A stretch of DNA of 10,768 bases from NCBI GenBank assembly GCA_002360325.1, contig DEQG01000132.1:1521-12288 (forward strand). Direction: 5' to 3'. Under the pieces are notes generated by a model. It was not told the origin of the DNA, did no database searches, and worked only from the letters and a program-made list of their open reading frames with translations. How positions within the stretch are numbered: the stretch's first letter is position 1; each line of letters begins with the position of its first letter. A program made the translations under genes and the position numbers. Below, one piece after another: positions 1 to 8,130 of the stretch. The DNA comes from Salinicoccus sp. UBA3372 (GTDB lineage Bacteria > Bacillota > Bacilli > Staphylococcales > Salinicoccaceae).

Positions 1-31
1 ATTCGTTATTTATTTGTATCATAATTTGAAA

Positions 32-46
32 TGTGAACCGTTTACA
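32..46. promoter_or_regulatory. Candidate catabolite-response (cre-like) operator at acnA
   Basis: TGTGAACCGTTTACA is an imperfect inverted repeat (TGTGAA / TTTACA around CCG). Its minus strand begins TGTAAACG, which matches the left half of the cre consensus TGWAARCGYTWNCW exactly. The right half is poor, giving about 11 of 14 positions. It covers the predicted -35 of acnA, where a bound CcpA would repress. TCA-cycle genes are known CcpA targets in Firmicutes, so the location is sensible, but the imperfect right half keeps this tentative. Confidence 0.3.
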
Positions 47-68
47 AGCTTTGATTATCAGGTATACT
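41..68 (+). promoter_or_regulatory. Predicted sigma-A promoter of acnA
   Basis: A -35 hexamer TTTACA (41-46) and a -10 hexamer TATACT (63-68) are separated by 16 bp, which places the transcription start near 75, about 28 nt before the acnA start codon. A second, weaker pair (TTGATT at 51-56 and TATAAG at 73-78) is possible. The -35 overlaps a CcpA-like operator candidate, described separately. This is a consensus match read by eye; no start site is known. Confidence 0.55.
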
Positions 69-102
69 GTATATAAGACTAATTTTAGGGGGCAAATTTA
101 TA

Positions 103-2808
103 ATGGGTCAAAATTACAAAACGGACGCTAAAAAGACGTTCAGTTTGAATAATGAAACTTATAACTATTACAGTTTAAAAACATTAGTTGAAAAAGGCTT
201 TTCAGAAACGGCAAAATTGCCATACTCAATCCGCGTACTTCTTGAATCTGTTTTAAGACAGTATGACGGTGAAGTCATCAAAGATGAGCATATTGAAGCA
301 CTTGCTAAATGGGATGAAGGCGACTTCGGTAATGCAGAAGTACCATTCAAACCTTCCCGTGTTATCCTGCAGGACTTCACTGGTGTGCCGGCGGTAGTCG
401 ACCTGGCATCACTCAGAAAAGCTATGGATGATGTGGGCGGCGATGTACAGAAAATCAACCCTGAAGTACCGGTGGACCTCGTAATCGACCACTCAGTACA
501 AGTTGATGAATACGGTACCCACCAGGCACTACAGAAAAACATGGAACTTGAATTCGAAAGAAACAACGAACGTTATGAATTCTTGAACTGGGCGACAAAA
601 TCATTTGACAACTACCGTGCTGTTCCGCCGGCAACTGGTATCGTACACCAGGTGAACCTTGAATACCTGGCAAACGTTGTGCATGTAAGAGAAGAAAATG
701 ATGAACTTGTTACTTATCCGGATACACTGGTCGGTACTGACTCGCATACGACGATGATCAACGGTCTTGGCGTACTTGGCTGGGGCGTAGGCGGTATTGA
801 AGCAGAAGCAGGAATGCTTGGACAGCCTTCATACTTCCCGGTGCCTGAAGTAATCGGTGTACGTATGAAAAACTCTTTACCTGAAGGCGCAACAGCAACA
901 GACCTTGCACTCAGAGTTACTGAATTGCTCCGCAAACACGGCGTAGTAGGTAAATTCGTCGAGTTCTTCGGCCGCGGTGTAACAGAGCTGCCGCTTGCTG
1001 ACCGTGCAACGATCGCAAACATGTCACCCGAGTACGGTGCGACAAACGCATTCTTCCCTGTGGATCAGGAAACGCTTGATTACATGAAGCTGACAGGCCG
1101 CAGTGAGGAACAGATTGAAATTGTTGAAACATACCTGAAGGAGAACGATATGTTCTTCGACCCTGACGTTGAGGCGACTTACACAGATATCGTCGAACTT
1201 GACCTGTCAACTGTGGAACCATCACTTGCCGGTCCGAAACGTCCACAGGATTTAATTCCACTTTCTAAAATGAAAGAAGAATATAATAAATCTGTAACTG
1301 CTGAAAGTGGAAACCATGGTCATGGTCTTGATAAGAGCGAGTTTGAAAAAACTGGCACTGTTGAATTCAATGACGGTTCCACAGCAGAACTTAAAACAGG
1401 TGACCTTGCTATCGCAGCGATTACATCATGTACGAACACATCCAACCCTTACGTTATGCTGGGTGCTGGTTTAATCGCGAAGAAAGCTGTAGAAAAAGGA
1501 CTTACAGTGCCTCCCTATGTGAAAACATCACTGGCACCGGGTTCAAAAGTTGTTACAGGCTACCTGGAAGACGCAGGCTTACAGCCGTACCTTGATCAGT
1601 TAGGATTTAACCTTGTCGGTTATGGCTGTACAACTTGTATCGGTAACTCAGGTCCGCTAAAGCCTGAAATTACGAAAACGATCGTAGACAATGACATGCT
1701 GGTATCTTCTGTACTTTCCGGTAACAGAAACTTTGAAGGACGTATCCACCCCTTAGTCAAAGCAAACTACCTTGCATCACCGACACTGGTTGTTGCATAT
1801 GCACTTGCAGGTACTGTGGATATCGACCTTAATAAAGAGCCGCTTGGTCAGGACCAGGATGGAAATGATGTCTATATGAAAGATATCTGGCCGTCAATCA
1901 AGGAAGTAAGAGATGCTGTAATGAGCAACGTTACACCAGAACTCTTCCGTAAACAGTATGAAAACCTGTTTGAATCCAACGAAACTTGGAATAAGATTGA
2001 AACGACTGACGCGCCGATGTATGATTTCCAGCCGGAATCGACTTACATTCAAAACCCGACATTCTTTGAAAATCTTTCCAAGGAGCCGGGCACGATCAAT
2101 GATATAAACGGTCTCAGAGTTCTTGGTAAATTTGGAGACAGTGTAACAACAGACCACATTTCACCGGCAGGTGCGATCGGTAAAGATACACCGGCAGGTA
2201 AATGGCTGATCGAGCAGGGTGTTTCACCACGTGATTTCAACTCATACGGTTCCCGTCGTGGTAACCATGAAGTGATGGTGCGCGGTACATTTGCAAACAT
2301 CCGTATCCGTAACCAGATTGCACCGGGTACAGAGGGCGGTTTCACGACGCACTGGCCGACTGGTGAAGTGATGAGCATCTATGACGCTGCAATGAAGTAT
2401 CAGGAAGAAGATACAGGTCTTGTCATCGTTGCAGGCGACGACTACGGTATGGGATCCAGCCGTGACTGGGCAGCCAAAGGTACAAACCTTCTGGGTGTCA
2501 AAGCTGTTATCGCAGCAAGCTACGAAAGAATCCACCGTTCAAACCTTGTAATGATGGGTGTGCTTCCTCTGCAATTTGTAGACGGAAAGAATGCTGAAGA
2601 CTATGGTCTTGACGGCAGTGAAACATTCGATATCAAAGTGGGCGAGACAGTGAAACCCGGTGATATTCTGGATGTTACAGTGACCGACAAAGACGGTAAG
2701 GCTCAAGTGATTCAGGTCAAAGCACGTTTCGACTCTGAAGTGGAAGTCGATTACTACCGCCATGGTGGTATCTTACCGCTTGTTCTCAGAAAAAAATTAA
2801 GTGAGTAA
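103..2808 (+). CDS. acnA: Aconitate hydratase A (aconitase)
   Basis: The 901-residue protein has the usual length and layout of bacterial aconitase A / IRP-type enzymes. It interconverts citrate and isocitrate through cis-aconitate in the cytosolic TCA cycle. The [4Fe-4S] cluster ligands are visible as C443 (SCTNTSNP) and C509 and C512 ([12 protein letters not shown]). The substrate-binding [12 protein letters not shown] stretch lies around residues 212-223, and the C-terminal swivel domain carries the [12 protein letters not shown] active-site loop (residues 782-793). The start is supported by AGGGGG at 87-92, 10 nt before the ATG, a slightly long spacing. The gene stands alone: it has its own promoter and ends at a shared palindromic terminator facing plsY. 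In Bacillus the cluster-free apo-form is known to bind RNA; that property is family knowledge, not visible here. The reading frame is intact with no unusual residues. Many Firmicutes call this gene citB or acnA. Confidence 0.97.
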   Translation: MGQNYKTDAKKTFSLNNETYNYYSLKTLVEKGFSETAKLPYSIRVLLESVLRQYDGEVIKDEHIEALAKWDEGDFGNAEVPFKPSRVILQDFTGVPAVVDLASLRKAMDDVGGDVQKINPEVPVDLVIDHSVQVDEYGTHQALQKNMELEFERNNERYEFLNWATKSFDNYRAVPPATGIVHQVNLEYLANVVHVREENDELVTYPDTLVGTDSHTTMINGLGVLGWGVGGIEAEAGMLGQPSYFPVPEVIGVRMKNSLPEGATATDLALRVTELLRKHGVVGKFVEFFGRGVTELPLADRATIANMSPEYGATNAFFPVDQETLDYMKLTGRSEEQIEIVETYLKENDMFFDPDVEATYTDIVELDLSTVEPSLAGPKRPQDLIPLSKMKEEYNKSVTAESGNHGHGLDKSEFEKTGTVEFNDGSTAELKTGDLAIAAITSCTNTSNPYVMLGAGLIAKKAVEKGLTVPPYVKTSLAPGSKVVTGYLEDAGLQPYLDQLGFNLVGYGCTTCIGNSGPLKPEITKTIVDNDMLVSSVLSGNRNFEGRIHPLVKANYLASPTLVVAYALAGTVDIDLNKEPLGQDQDGNDVYMKDIWPSIKEVRDAVMSNVTPELFRKQYENLFESNETWNKIETTDAPMYDFQPESTYIQNPTFFENLSKEPGTINDINGLRVLGKFGDSVTTDHISPAGAIGKDTPAGKWLIEQGVSPRDFNSYGSRRGNHEVMVRGTFANIRIRNQIAPGTEGGFTTHWPTGEVMSIYDAAMKYQEEDTGLVIVAGDDYGMGSSRDWAAKGTNLLGVKAVIAASYERIHRSNLVMMGVLPLQFVDGKNAEDYGLDGSETFDIKVGETVKPGDILDVTVTDKDGKAQVIQVKARFDSEVEVDYYRHGGILPLVLRKKLSE

Positions 2809-2823
2809 GACAATCATTTAAAA

Positions 2824-2855
2824 AACCCGGTGAAATCATATGATTTCACCGGGTT
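2824..2855. terminator. Bidirectional intrinsic terminator between acnA and plsY
   Basis: A perfect 14-bp stem (2824-2837 with 2842-2855) closes an ATAT loop; the loop bases are also self-complementary, so all 32 bp are palindromic. On the minus strand the stem is followed by an unbroken run of six T (complement of 2820-2825), a strong ending for plsY. On the plus strand the following sequence is TATATTGTTTTT, a broken T tract that should still serve acnA. The convergent gene ends lie 15 nt (acnA) and 20 nt (plsY) from the stem. Confidence 0.9.
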
Positions 2856-2875
2856 ATATTGTTTTTAACAGCGAT

Positions 2876-3460
2876 TTACATAAAAGTTATTTTGGATTCT
2901 GTACCATCTTTGATCCGTTTCATATTGGATATATGACGGATGATGACGACAAAACCGAGTACAATCGCAAAAGCCATGAACAGCAGATCCTGTAAAAACA
3001 GGGAAAGGATAATCAATGTTACAGCAGCTACGATACTTGATAAAGATACAAACTTGCTCAATTTCAATGTAATTAAAAATGCAGATACTAAAATTATAAA
3101 GACGATGGGATTATAGGCAAGTACTGCACCTCCACCTGTAGCTACGGCTTTCCCGCCCCTGAATTTCAAGAAAATGGGGTAGACATGGCCGAGGGCACTG
3201 ATCAGTCCGGGAATGAATATATGTATATCCACAGCCAGCAGAATGGTGATATAGACAGGAAGCGCACCTTTGAATATATCCAGAATCAATACGACAATTC
3301 CTGCTTTTTTGCCTAAAATTCTAAAGGTATTAGTAGTTCCGATATTACCACTGCCATGTTCTCTAAGATCTACTTTATAAAATGTTTTACCTATGAGTAA
3401 GCTAAATGGAATTGAGCCAATCAAATAACTGAATGTGAGCAGGAGTATTATATGTTCCAT
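2876..3460 (-). CDS. plsY: Acyl-phosphate:glycerol-3-phosphate acyltransferase PlsY
   Basis: The 194-residue integral membrane protein moves the acyl group from acyl-phosphate (made by PlsX) to glycerol-3-phosphate, forming lysophosphatidic acid, the first membrane step of phospholipid synthesis. All three PlsY motifs are present: GSIPFSLLIGK (15-25), the phosphate-binding HGSGNIGTTN (35-44), and GHVYPIFLKFRGGKAVAT (91-108). The last has Ala where many families have Gly (GGKG), as S. aureus PlsY also does. Hydrophobic segments fill most of the rest, and the tail (IIRHISNMKRI) is typical. The frame can be extended upstream to 3535, but the ATG at 3460 is preceded by AAGGAG at good spacing and matches the family N-terminus, so I use it. 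The gene is monocistronic, convergent to acnA and divergent from parE. A FapR-like operator lies in its leader. Confidence 0.95.
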   Translation of the reverse strand: MEHIILLLTFSYLIGSIPFSLLIGKTFYKVDLREHGSGNIGTTNTFRILGKKAGIVVLILDIFKGALPVYITILLAVDIHIFIPGLISALGHVYPIFLKFRGGKAVATGGGAVLAYNPIVFIILVSAFLITLKLSKFVSLSSIVAAVTLIILSLFLQDLLFMAFAIVLGFVVIIRHISNMKRIKDGTESKITFM

Positions 3461-3473
3461 TTTAGACTCTCCT

Positions 3474-3490
3474 TTATTATCAGGTACTAA
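3474..3490 (-). promoter_or_regulatory. Putative FapR operator at plsY
   Basis: The minus strand reads TTAGTACCTGATAATAA. The FapR operator of Bacillus and Staphylococcus, as I recall it, is close to TTAGTACCTGRTACTAA. If so, only one constrained base differs (A for C in the right half), and the left half TTAGTACC is exact. It begins one base below the predicted plsY -10 hexamer and covers the expected transcription start, just upstream of the plsY ribosome-binding site. Repression relieved by malonyl-CoA would follow from the known action of FapR. The exact consensus is from memory and binding is not shown. Confidence 0.6.
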
Positions 3491-3491
3491 T

Positions 3492-3520
3492 AGTTTACCA
3501 TATAAATAAAATATTATAAA
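3492..3520 (-). promoter_or_regulatory. Predicted extended -10 promoter of plsY
   Basis: On the minus strand the -10 hexamer TAAACT (complement of 3492-3497) is preceded by TGG, an extended -10 (TGn) element. The -35 hexamer TTTATA (complement of 3515-3520) lies 17 bp upstream and is weak, as is common with extended -10 promoters. The predicted start falls inside the FapR-like box. TATTAG, five bases further down, is an alternative -10. Confidence 0.45.
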
Positions 3521-3549
3521 TTGATAAAAAATCAATGGTTTACTATAAT
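3521..3549 (+). promoter_or_regulatory. Predicted strong sigma-A promoter of parE-parC
   Basis: TTGATA (3521-3526) and TATAAT (3544-3549) are separated by exactly 17 bp, so only one of twelve bases departs from the sigma-A consensus. The start should lie near 3556, giving parE a leader of about 120 nt. I see no convincing riboswitch or attenuator in that AT-rich leader, only a short TTTTTATATAAAAA palindrome (3615-3628). GTTTAC (3538-3543) and GTAAAC (3558-3563) form an inverted repeat around the -10. Confidence 0.7.
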
Positions 3550-3677
3550 AATATTATGTAAACTTATTGAGGTGTTTTATTATTAATTTTTATCATAGAC
3601 TTGCAAAGATTGTGTTTTTATATAAAAATAGTAAGGTAGATTAAAATTCGAACGTATGTTTGTAGGAGGTTTACTCT

Positions 3678-5663
3678 TTGTCAAAAACGAACAATTATAG
3701 TGATGATTCAATTCAAATATTGGAAGGTCTGGACGCAGTTCGTAAACGGCCGGGGATGTATATCGGTTCAACGGATGTGAGAGGTCTGCATCACCTTGTT
3801 TATGAAATAGCCGATAATGCCGTGGATGAAATATTGAACGGCTATGGAGACGAAATCAATATCAGACTGAATGAAGATGCCAGTATTTCAATTTCAGATA
3901 ATGGGCGGGGCCTGCCCACGGGTATGCACTCATCCAAAAAAACGACAGCTGAAGTAATATTCACGGTGCTTCATGCCGGCGGTAAATTCGGATCCGGCAG
4001 TTATAAAACATCAGGGGGTCTGCATGGTGTCGGTGCGTCCGTCGTCAACGCCCTGAGTGACTGGATGAATATTGAGATCCACCGTGACGGAAAAGTGCAT
4101 GAAATCTCATTTAAAGACGGCGGTAAAGTGGATCAGAAACTGACTGTGACCGGAAAGACTAAAAAGACGGGTACAACAGTCACTTTTAAACCGGACACTC
4201 GTATATTCAAGCTCGGTACTTCCTTCAATTACGAAATGATTGTTGAAAGAATGAGAGAATCCGCATTTCTTCTGAGCGGTTTGAAAGTATCGATTACCGA
4301 TGCCCGCGGTGATGAAGAAAAAGTGGAAGAATTTCAGTATGAAGATGGTTTGAAGTCCTTCATCGAATTTTTGAACGAAGGTAAAGACTCTATCGGCAAT
4401 ATTGTACAGTTCAAAGGGAAGTATCAGGATATCGAAGCCGATGTGAGTTTCCAATATAATGACCAGTATACCGAGACGATCATTTCATTTGTAAACAATG
4501 TCAGAACGAAGGACGGCGGTACTCACGAAATCGGCTTTAAAACCGGTTTTACAAAAGCATTCAATGAGTATGCACGCAAGATAAAAGAATTGAAAGAGAA
4601 GGATAAAAACCTGGATGGCAGTGATATACGCGAAGGTCTGACTGCAATTGTCTCGATCAAGGTTCCTGAACACCAGCTCCAGTTTGAAGGTCAGACGAAG
4701 AGCAAGCTCGGAACCAATGAGGCAAGAGCTGCGGTCGAATCCACGCTCGTGGAAAAACTGCCATTCTATCTTGAAGAGAACGGTACATTGAGCAGCCAGC
4801 TTGTTAAAAAAGCGATAAAGGCAAGAAATGTCAGGGAAGCAGCAAGAAAAGCACGTGAAGAAGCAAGAAACGGCAAGAAAAACCGTAAAAAAGATACATT
4901 GCTTTCAGGTAAACTGACACCTGCCCAAAGTAAAAATGCTAAAAAGAATGAACTCTTTTTAGTAGAGGGGGATTCAGCCGGCGGTTCCGCCAAGCAGGGC
5001 AGGGACCGTAAGTTCCAGGCAATCCTCCCGCTCAGAGGTAAAGTCATCAATACCGAGAAAGCAAAATTCGAAGATATTTTTAAAAACGAAGAAATTAACA
5101 CCATCATCCACACTATCGGTGCGGGCGTCGGGACGGATTTCAAAGTCGAAGATTCCAACTACGATAAAGTGATCATCATGACTGATGCCGATACTGACGG
5201 CGCGCATATCCAGGTATTATTACTGACGTTCTTTTTCAATTATATGCGTCCGCTTTTTGAAGCCGGTAAAATTTATATCGCATTGCCGCCTTTATTCCAA
5301 TTGAAGAAAAAGGTCCGTAAAAAAGAAGAAGTGCGTTATGTGTGGACTGAAGAAGAATTGGAAGAAGCTCATAAAGAAATGGGCGGAAATGTTGAGCTGC
5401 AGAGATATAAAGGTCTCGGTGAGATGATGGCTGAACAGCTGTGGGAAACAACGATGAATCCTGAAACACGCACGCTGGTCCAGGTTTCCATTGATGACGA
5501 AGCACTATCATTGAAACGTGTAACAACATTGATGGGTGACAATGTAGAACTGCGCCGTAAATGGATAGAATCGAATGTCAGCTTTACATTGGAAGATCAG
5601 AACAGCATATTGGAAAATGAAGAAATCGACCATATGGACGAGGGAGGCGACGATAATGGCTGA
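3678..5663 (+). CDS. parE: DNA topoisomerase IV subunit B (ATPase subunit)
   Basis: The 661-residue protein is the ATPase subunit of topoisomerase IV, which unlinks daughter chromosomes. The GHKL ATPase domain shows the Bergerat fold residues E43 and N47 (YEIADNAVDE), D74 (SDNGRG), and the TSGGLHGVGASVVNALS lid. The TOPRIM domain has E430 (LVEGDSAGG) and the metal-binding DADTDG (D503, D505, D507), followed by RYKGLGEM (576-583). The next conserved segment reads MAEQLWETT where NPEQLWETT is usual, a position I believe is variable. The S. aureus quinolone-resistance positions D432 and N470 fall at the same numbers here and are unchanged. The start is TTG, chosen because AGGAGG (3664-3669) lies 8 nt upstream and the N-terminus (KTNNYSDDSIQILEGLDAVRKRPGMYIGS) begins where the family does. 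The 3' end overlaps parC by 8 bp. Sequence detail favours ParE over GyrB, and ParC follows directly. Staphylococcal literature also calls it grlB. Confidence 0.97.
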   Translation: MSKTNNYSDDSIQILEGLDAVRKRPGMYIGSTDVRGLHHLVYEIADNAVDEILNGYGDEINIRLNEDASISISDNGRGLPTGMHSSKKTTAEVIFTVLHAGGKFGSGSYKTSGGLHGVGASVVNALSDWMNIEIHRDGKVHEISFKDGGKVDQKLTVTGKTKKTGTTVTFKPDTRIFKLGTSFNYEMIVERMRESAFLLSGLKVSITDARGDEEKVEEFQYEDGLKSFIEFLNEGKDSIGNIVQFKGKYQDIEADVSFQYNDQYTETIISFVNNVRTKDGGTHEIGFKTGFTKAFNEYARKIKELKEKDKNLDGSDIREGLTAIVSIKVPEHQLQFEGQTKSKLGTNEARAAVESTLVEKLPFYLEENGTLSSQLVKKAIKARNVREAARKAREEARNGKKNRKKDTLLSGKLTPAQSKNAKKNELFLVEGDSAGGSAKQGRDRKFQAILPLRGKVINTEKAKFEDIFKNEEINTIIHTIGAGVGTDFKVEDSNYDKVIIMTDADTDGAHIQVLLLTFFFNYMRPLFEAGKIYIALPPLFQLKKKVRKKEEVRYVWTEEELEEAHKEMGGNVELQRYKGLGEMMAEQLWETTMNPETRTLVQVSIDDEALSLKRVTTLMGDNVELRRKWIESNVSFTLEDQNSILENEEIDHMDEGGDDNG

Positions 5664-8070
5664 AAATATTCAGAACTTGAAACTAGAAGATGTTCTGGGC
5701 GACCGTTTTGGGCGCTACAGTAAATACGTCATCCAGGACCGTGCCATCCCTGATGTCAGAGATGGTCTTAAACCAGTGCAAAGGCGTATCCTCTATGCGA
5801 TGTTCCGCGAAGGCAATACATTTGATAAAAACTATCGTAAAAGTGCCAAGGCCGTCGGTAACGTAATCGGTAACTACCATCCTCACGGCGAGTCGAGCAT
5901 CTACGATGCCATGGTCCGTCTCGGCCAGGGCTGGAAGATGAGGGAAGAACTCATCATGATTCACGGAAACATCGGGAGCATGGACGGAGATCCGCCTGCT
6001 GCGATGCGTTATACTGAAGCAAAACTTGCAGAGCTTTCCAATGAAATGCTCAGGGACATCAATAAGAACACTGTAGATTTTATGAACAACTTTGATGATA
6101 CAGACGTGGAACCGACTGTTATGCCATCACGCTTTCCTAATATTCTGGTCAACGGATCAACAGGTATTTCAGCGGGGTATGCAACGGATATTCCCCCCCA
6201 TAACCTTGGTGAGGTCATCGATGCGACATTGAAGGTCATCGATAAACCCACTGTCAAAATTGATGAGCTGCTTCAAATTGTGAAAGGTCCTGATTTTCCG
6301 ACCGGCGGCATCATTCAGGGGAAGGATGAACTGAAAAAAGCTTATGAAACCGGACGCGGCAGAGTCATCGTCCGTTCGAAGGTCGAAACTGAAGATCTCC
6401 GCGGCGGTAAAAAACTGATTGCAGTGACCGAGCTGCCATTCGAAGTTAATAAGGCAAATCTGGTCAAAAAGATTGATGAAATCCGTGCTGATAGAAAAGT
6501 CGACGGTATTTTGGAAGTCAGGGATGAAACCGACAGGCAGGGCCTGCGAATAGCGATTGAAGTCCGTAAAGATGCGAACATCGAAGGCATCATCAACTAC
6601 TTGTACAAGCGTACGGACCTGCAGGTCGCGTATAACTTCAATATGGTCGCAATCAGCAACAGGGCGCCTAAACTGCTCACTCTGAAAGAGATTTTGACAA
6701 GCTATATAAATCATCAGAAGGAAGTCATTTATAAACGGTCTCAGTTTGAACTTGAACAGGCAAAAAAGAGGATGCATATCATCGAAGGTCTGATGAAGGC
6801 ACTTTCCATTTTGGATGATGTCATCCGTCTGATCAGGGAATCTGAAAATAAAAAGAATGCAAAAGAAAATCTGATCGAAGCGTTTCATTTCACTGAAGCT
6901 CAGGCTGAAGCGATTGTCATGCTTCAGCTTTACCGTCTGACAAACACTGATATCGTTGAACTGGAAACTGAACATAATGAACTTGATTACACGATCAACC
7001 AGTTGAATGAAATCATTAATGATGAGAAAAAACTGTTATCGGTCATCAAAAAAGAGCTTCGTGACATCAAAAGGAAATACAGTTCGGAAAGATTGACCGA
7101 AGTCGAAGATAAGATTGAAAATATCGAATTGGATAAGACGCTTCTCATACCGCAGGAAGAGACAATCCTTTCCCTGACCAGAGATGGTTATGTGAAACGG
7201 ACAAGTCCGAGAAGCTTCAATGCAAGTGAGATTGACGAAATCGGGATGAAAGAGGATGATTTCCTTATTTATCTGAATGAATCTCATACGCTTCAGCAAA
7301 TGCTGGTATTCACCAATTTAGGGAATTATCTGATCATTCCTGTAAATGAAATACCGGATATACGCTGGAAAGACCATGGGGTCCATCTGTCCAGCCGCTT
7401 CAAGATTGAAGCGCACGAAATGCCGATATTTGCGATGACAATCGAAGACTACAATGACACACTGTCGGTTGTCTCCGTCACGAAGAACGGCCAGGTCAAG
7501 CGCAGTGAGCTGTCACTCTTCGAGGCTGTCCGCATTAAACGCCCGATTGTCTATATGAACCTGAAAGCAGATGATGAAGTGGTTGATGTGGATACTTCCG
7601 TCACAGGAGCAGAGGAAATTTTATTCGTCACTGAAAAAGGTCTGACACTGAAATACGGTCTGGATGCCGTCAATCCTACGGGCCTCAGGTCGCAGGGTGT
7701 GAGAGCGATGAATGTGAAGAAGGATGATGAAATCATCTATGCAGGCATCATCAAAAAACAAAGGTATCTGCTGACCGTGTCCAACAGAGGTGCCGCAAAA
7801 CGGACAGACCTGTCTACGTTTGATACAGGCGCCCGTGCACAGGTCGGTACAATGCTGCTCAAAGAAATAAAGTCAAAACCGCACCGTCTCGTCGGAGCAA
7901 AATTATTTGATGATGACATCAATGCTGTCATTATATCCGACACAAATGATTCGACGATCAGCGGTAAGGAGATCCGGGTCACAGGAAAATATGTGAACGG
8001 CTCGTTTGTAGTGGACGAGGACCAGTTCGGCGAAGTGACCTATGTTTATTTTGATGATATAGATAAATAA
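5656..8070 (+). CDS. parC: DNA topoisomerase IV subunit A (cleavage subunit)
   Basis: The 804-residue protein cuts and rejoins DNA as the A subunit of topoisomerase IV. The breakage-reunion domain holds the catalytic tyrosine Y119 (PPAAMRYTEAKLA) and the quinolone-resistance region HPHGESSIYDAMVR (75-88). S80, the residue most often mutated in resistant staphylococci, is the sensitive form, and position 84 is Asp where S. aureus has Glu. The C-terminal beta-pinwheel starts near residue 500, with repeated blade motifs such as LTRDGYVKRTS; no GyrA-box (QRRGGKG) is seen, supporting ParC over GyrA. The frame is open from 5575, but the ATG at 5656 has AGGGAGG (5641-5647) 8 nt upstream and matches the family start. 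It overlaps the parE stop as ATGGCTGA, so translation is probably coupled for equal subunit supply. A hairpin terminator follows 15 nt after the stop. Also called grlA. Confidence 0.97.
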   Translation: MAENIQNLKLEDVLGDRFGRYSKYVIQDRAIPDVRDGLKPVQRRILYAMFREGNTFDKNYRKSAKAVGNVIGNYHPHGESSIYDAMVRLGQGWKMREELIMIHGNIGSMDGDPPAAMRYTEAKLAELSNEMLRDINKNTVDFMNNFDDTDVEPTVMPSRFPNILVNGSTGISAGYATDIPPHNLGEVIDATLKVIDKPTVKIDELLQIVKGPDFPTGGIIQGKDELKKAYETGRGRVIVRSKVETEDLRGGKKLIAVTELPFEVNKANLVKKIDEIRADRKVDGILEVRDETDRQGLRIAIEVRKDANIEGIINYLYKRTDLQVAYNFNMVAISNRAPKLLTLKEILTSYINHQKEVIYKRSQFELEQAKKRMHIIEGLMKALSILDDVIRLIRESENKKNAKENLIEAFHFTEAQAEAIVMLQLYRLTNTDIVELETEHNELDYTINQLNEIINDEKKLLSVIKKELRDIKRKYSSERLTEVEDKIENIELDKTLLIPQEETILSLTRDGYVKRTSPRSFNASEIDEIGMKEDDFLIYLNESHTLQQMLVFTNLGNYLIIPVNEIPDIRWKDHGVHLSSRFKIEAHEMPIFAMTIEDYNDTLSVVSVTKNGQVKRSELSLFEAVRIKRPIVYMNLKADDEVVDVDTSVTGAEEILFVTEKGLTLKYGLDAVNPTGLRSQGVRAMNVKKDDEIIYAGIIKKQRYLLTVSNRGAAKRTDLSTFDTGARAQVGTMLLKEIKSKPHRLVGAKLFDDDINAVIISDTNDSTISGKEIRVTGKYVNGSFVVDEDQFGEVTYVYFDDIDK

Positions 8071-8076
8071 AAAAAG

Positions 8077-8104
8077 TTCCATTTTAAGCTCCCAATGTTA
8101 TAAT
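8077..8104 (+). promoter_or_regulatory. Predicted extended -10 promoter of alsT
   Basis: A perfect TATAAT (8099-8104) is preceded by TGT, forming an extended -10 element. The -35 is poor (TTCCAT at 8077-8082, spacing 16). Transcription would start near 8110-8112, inside or just past the inner stem of the parC terminator. Transcripts from here would lack the terminator's 5' arm and have a leader of only about 20 nt, with the ribosome-binding site exposed. Confidence 0.6.
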
Positions 8105-8129
8105 TCATTAACATGAAGGGGGCTTTTTT
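8086..8129 (+). terminator. parC terminator interlocked with alsT start signals
   Basis: The arm AAGCTCCC (8086-8093) pairs with GGGGGCTT (8118-8125, one U-G pair). Inside it ATGTTA (8095-8100) pairs perfectly with TAACAT (8109-8114), leaving an 8-nt loop. The 14-bp interrupted stem runs into TTTTTT (8124-8129), so the parE-parC transcript should end here. The 3' arm contains the AAGGGGG ribosome-binding site of the next gene, and the T tract is the spacer before its ATG. Pairing was done by eye. Confidence 0.72.
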
Positions 8130-8130
8130 A

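Noticed and set aside
6..24. TTAT / ATAA dyad upstream of acnA as a CcpC or CcpE site
   Set aside because: The half-sites are in the outward order with an 11-bp gap rather than the known ATAA-N-TTAT layout, and such tetramers are common in AT-rich DNA.
3458..3535. Upstream extension of plsY by 25 codons
   Set aside because: It would run through the predicted promoter and FapR-like box, lacks its own ribosome-binding site, and does not match the PlsY family start.
3556..3677. Riboswitch or attenuator in the parE leader
   Set aside because: The leader is about 120 nt but AT-rich, with only a short TA-type palindrome and no T-tract terminator or recognisable aptamer pattern.
5575..5655. Upstream extension of parC by 27 codons
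   Set aside because: It overlaps the parE C-terminus, and the ATG at 5656 has a strong ribosome-binding site and the family N-terminus.
6169..6975. Open frame of 268 codons on the minus strand inside parC
   Set aside because: It lies entirely antisense to a clearly conserved parC segment, has no recognisable family motif, and its composition looks like reverse-complemented coding sequence.
8113..8130. Earlier ATG for alsT at 8113
   Set aside because: The ribosome-binding site AAGGGGG lies just after this ATG and is correctly spaced for 8131; no ribosome-binding site precedes 8113.
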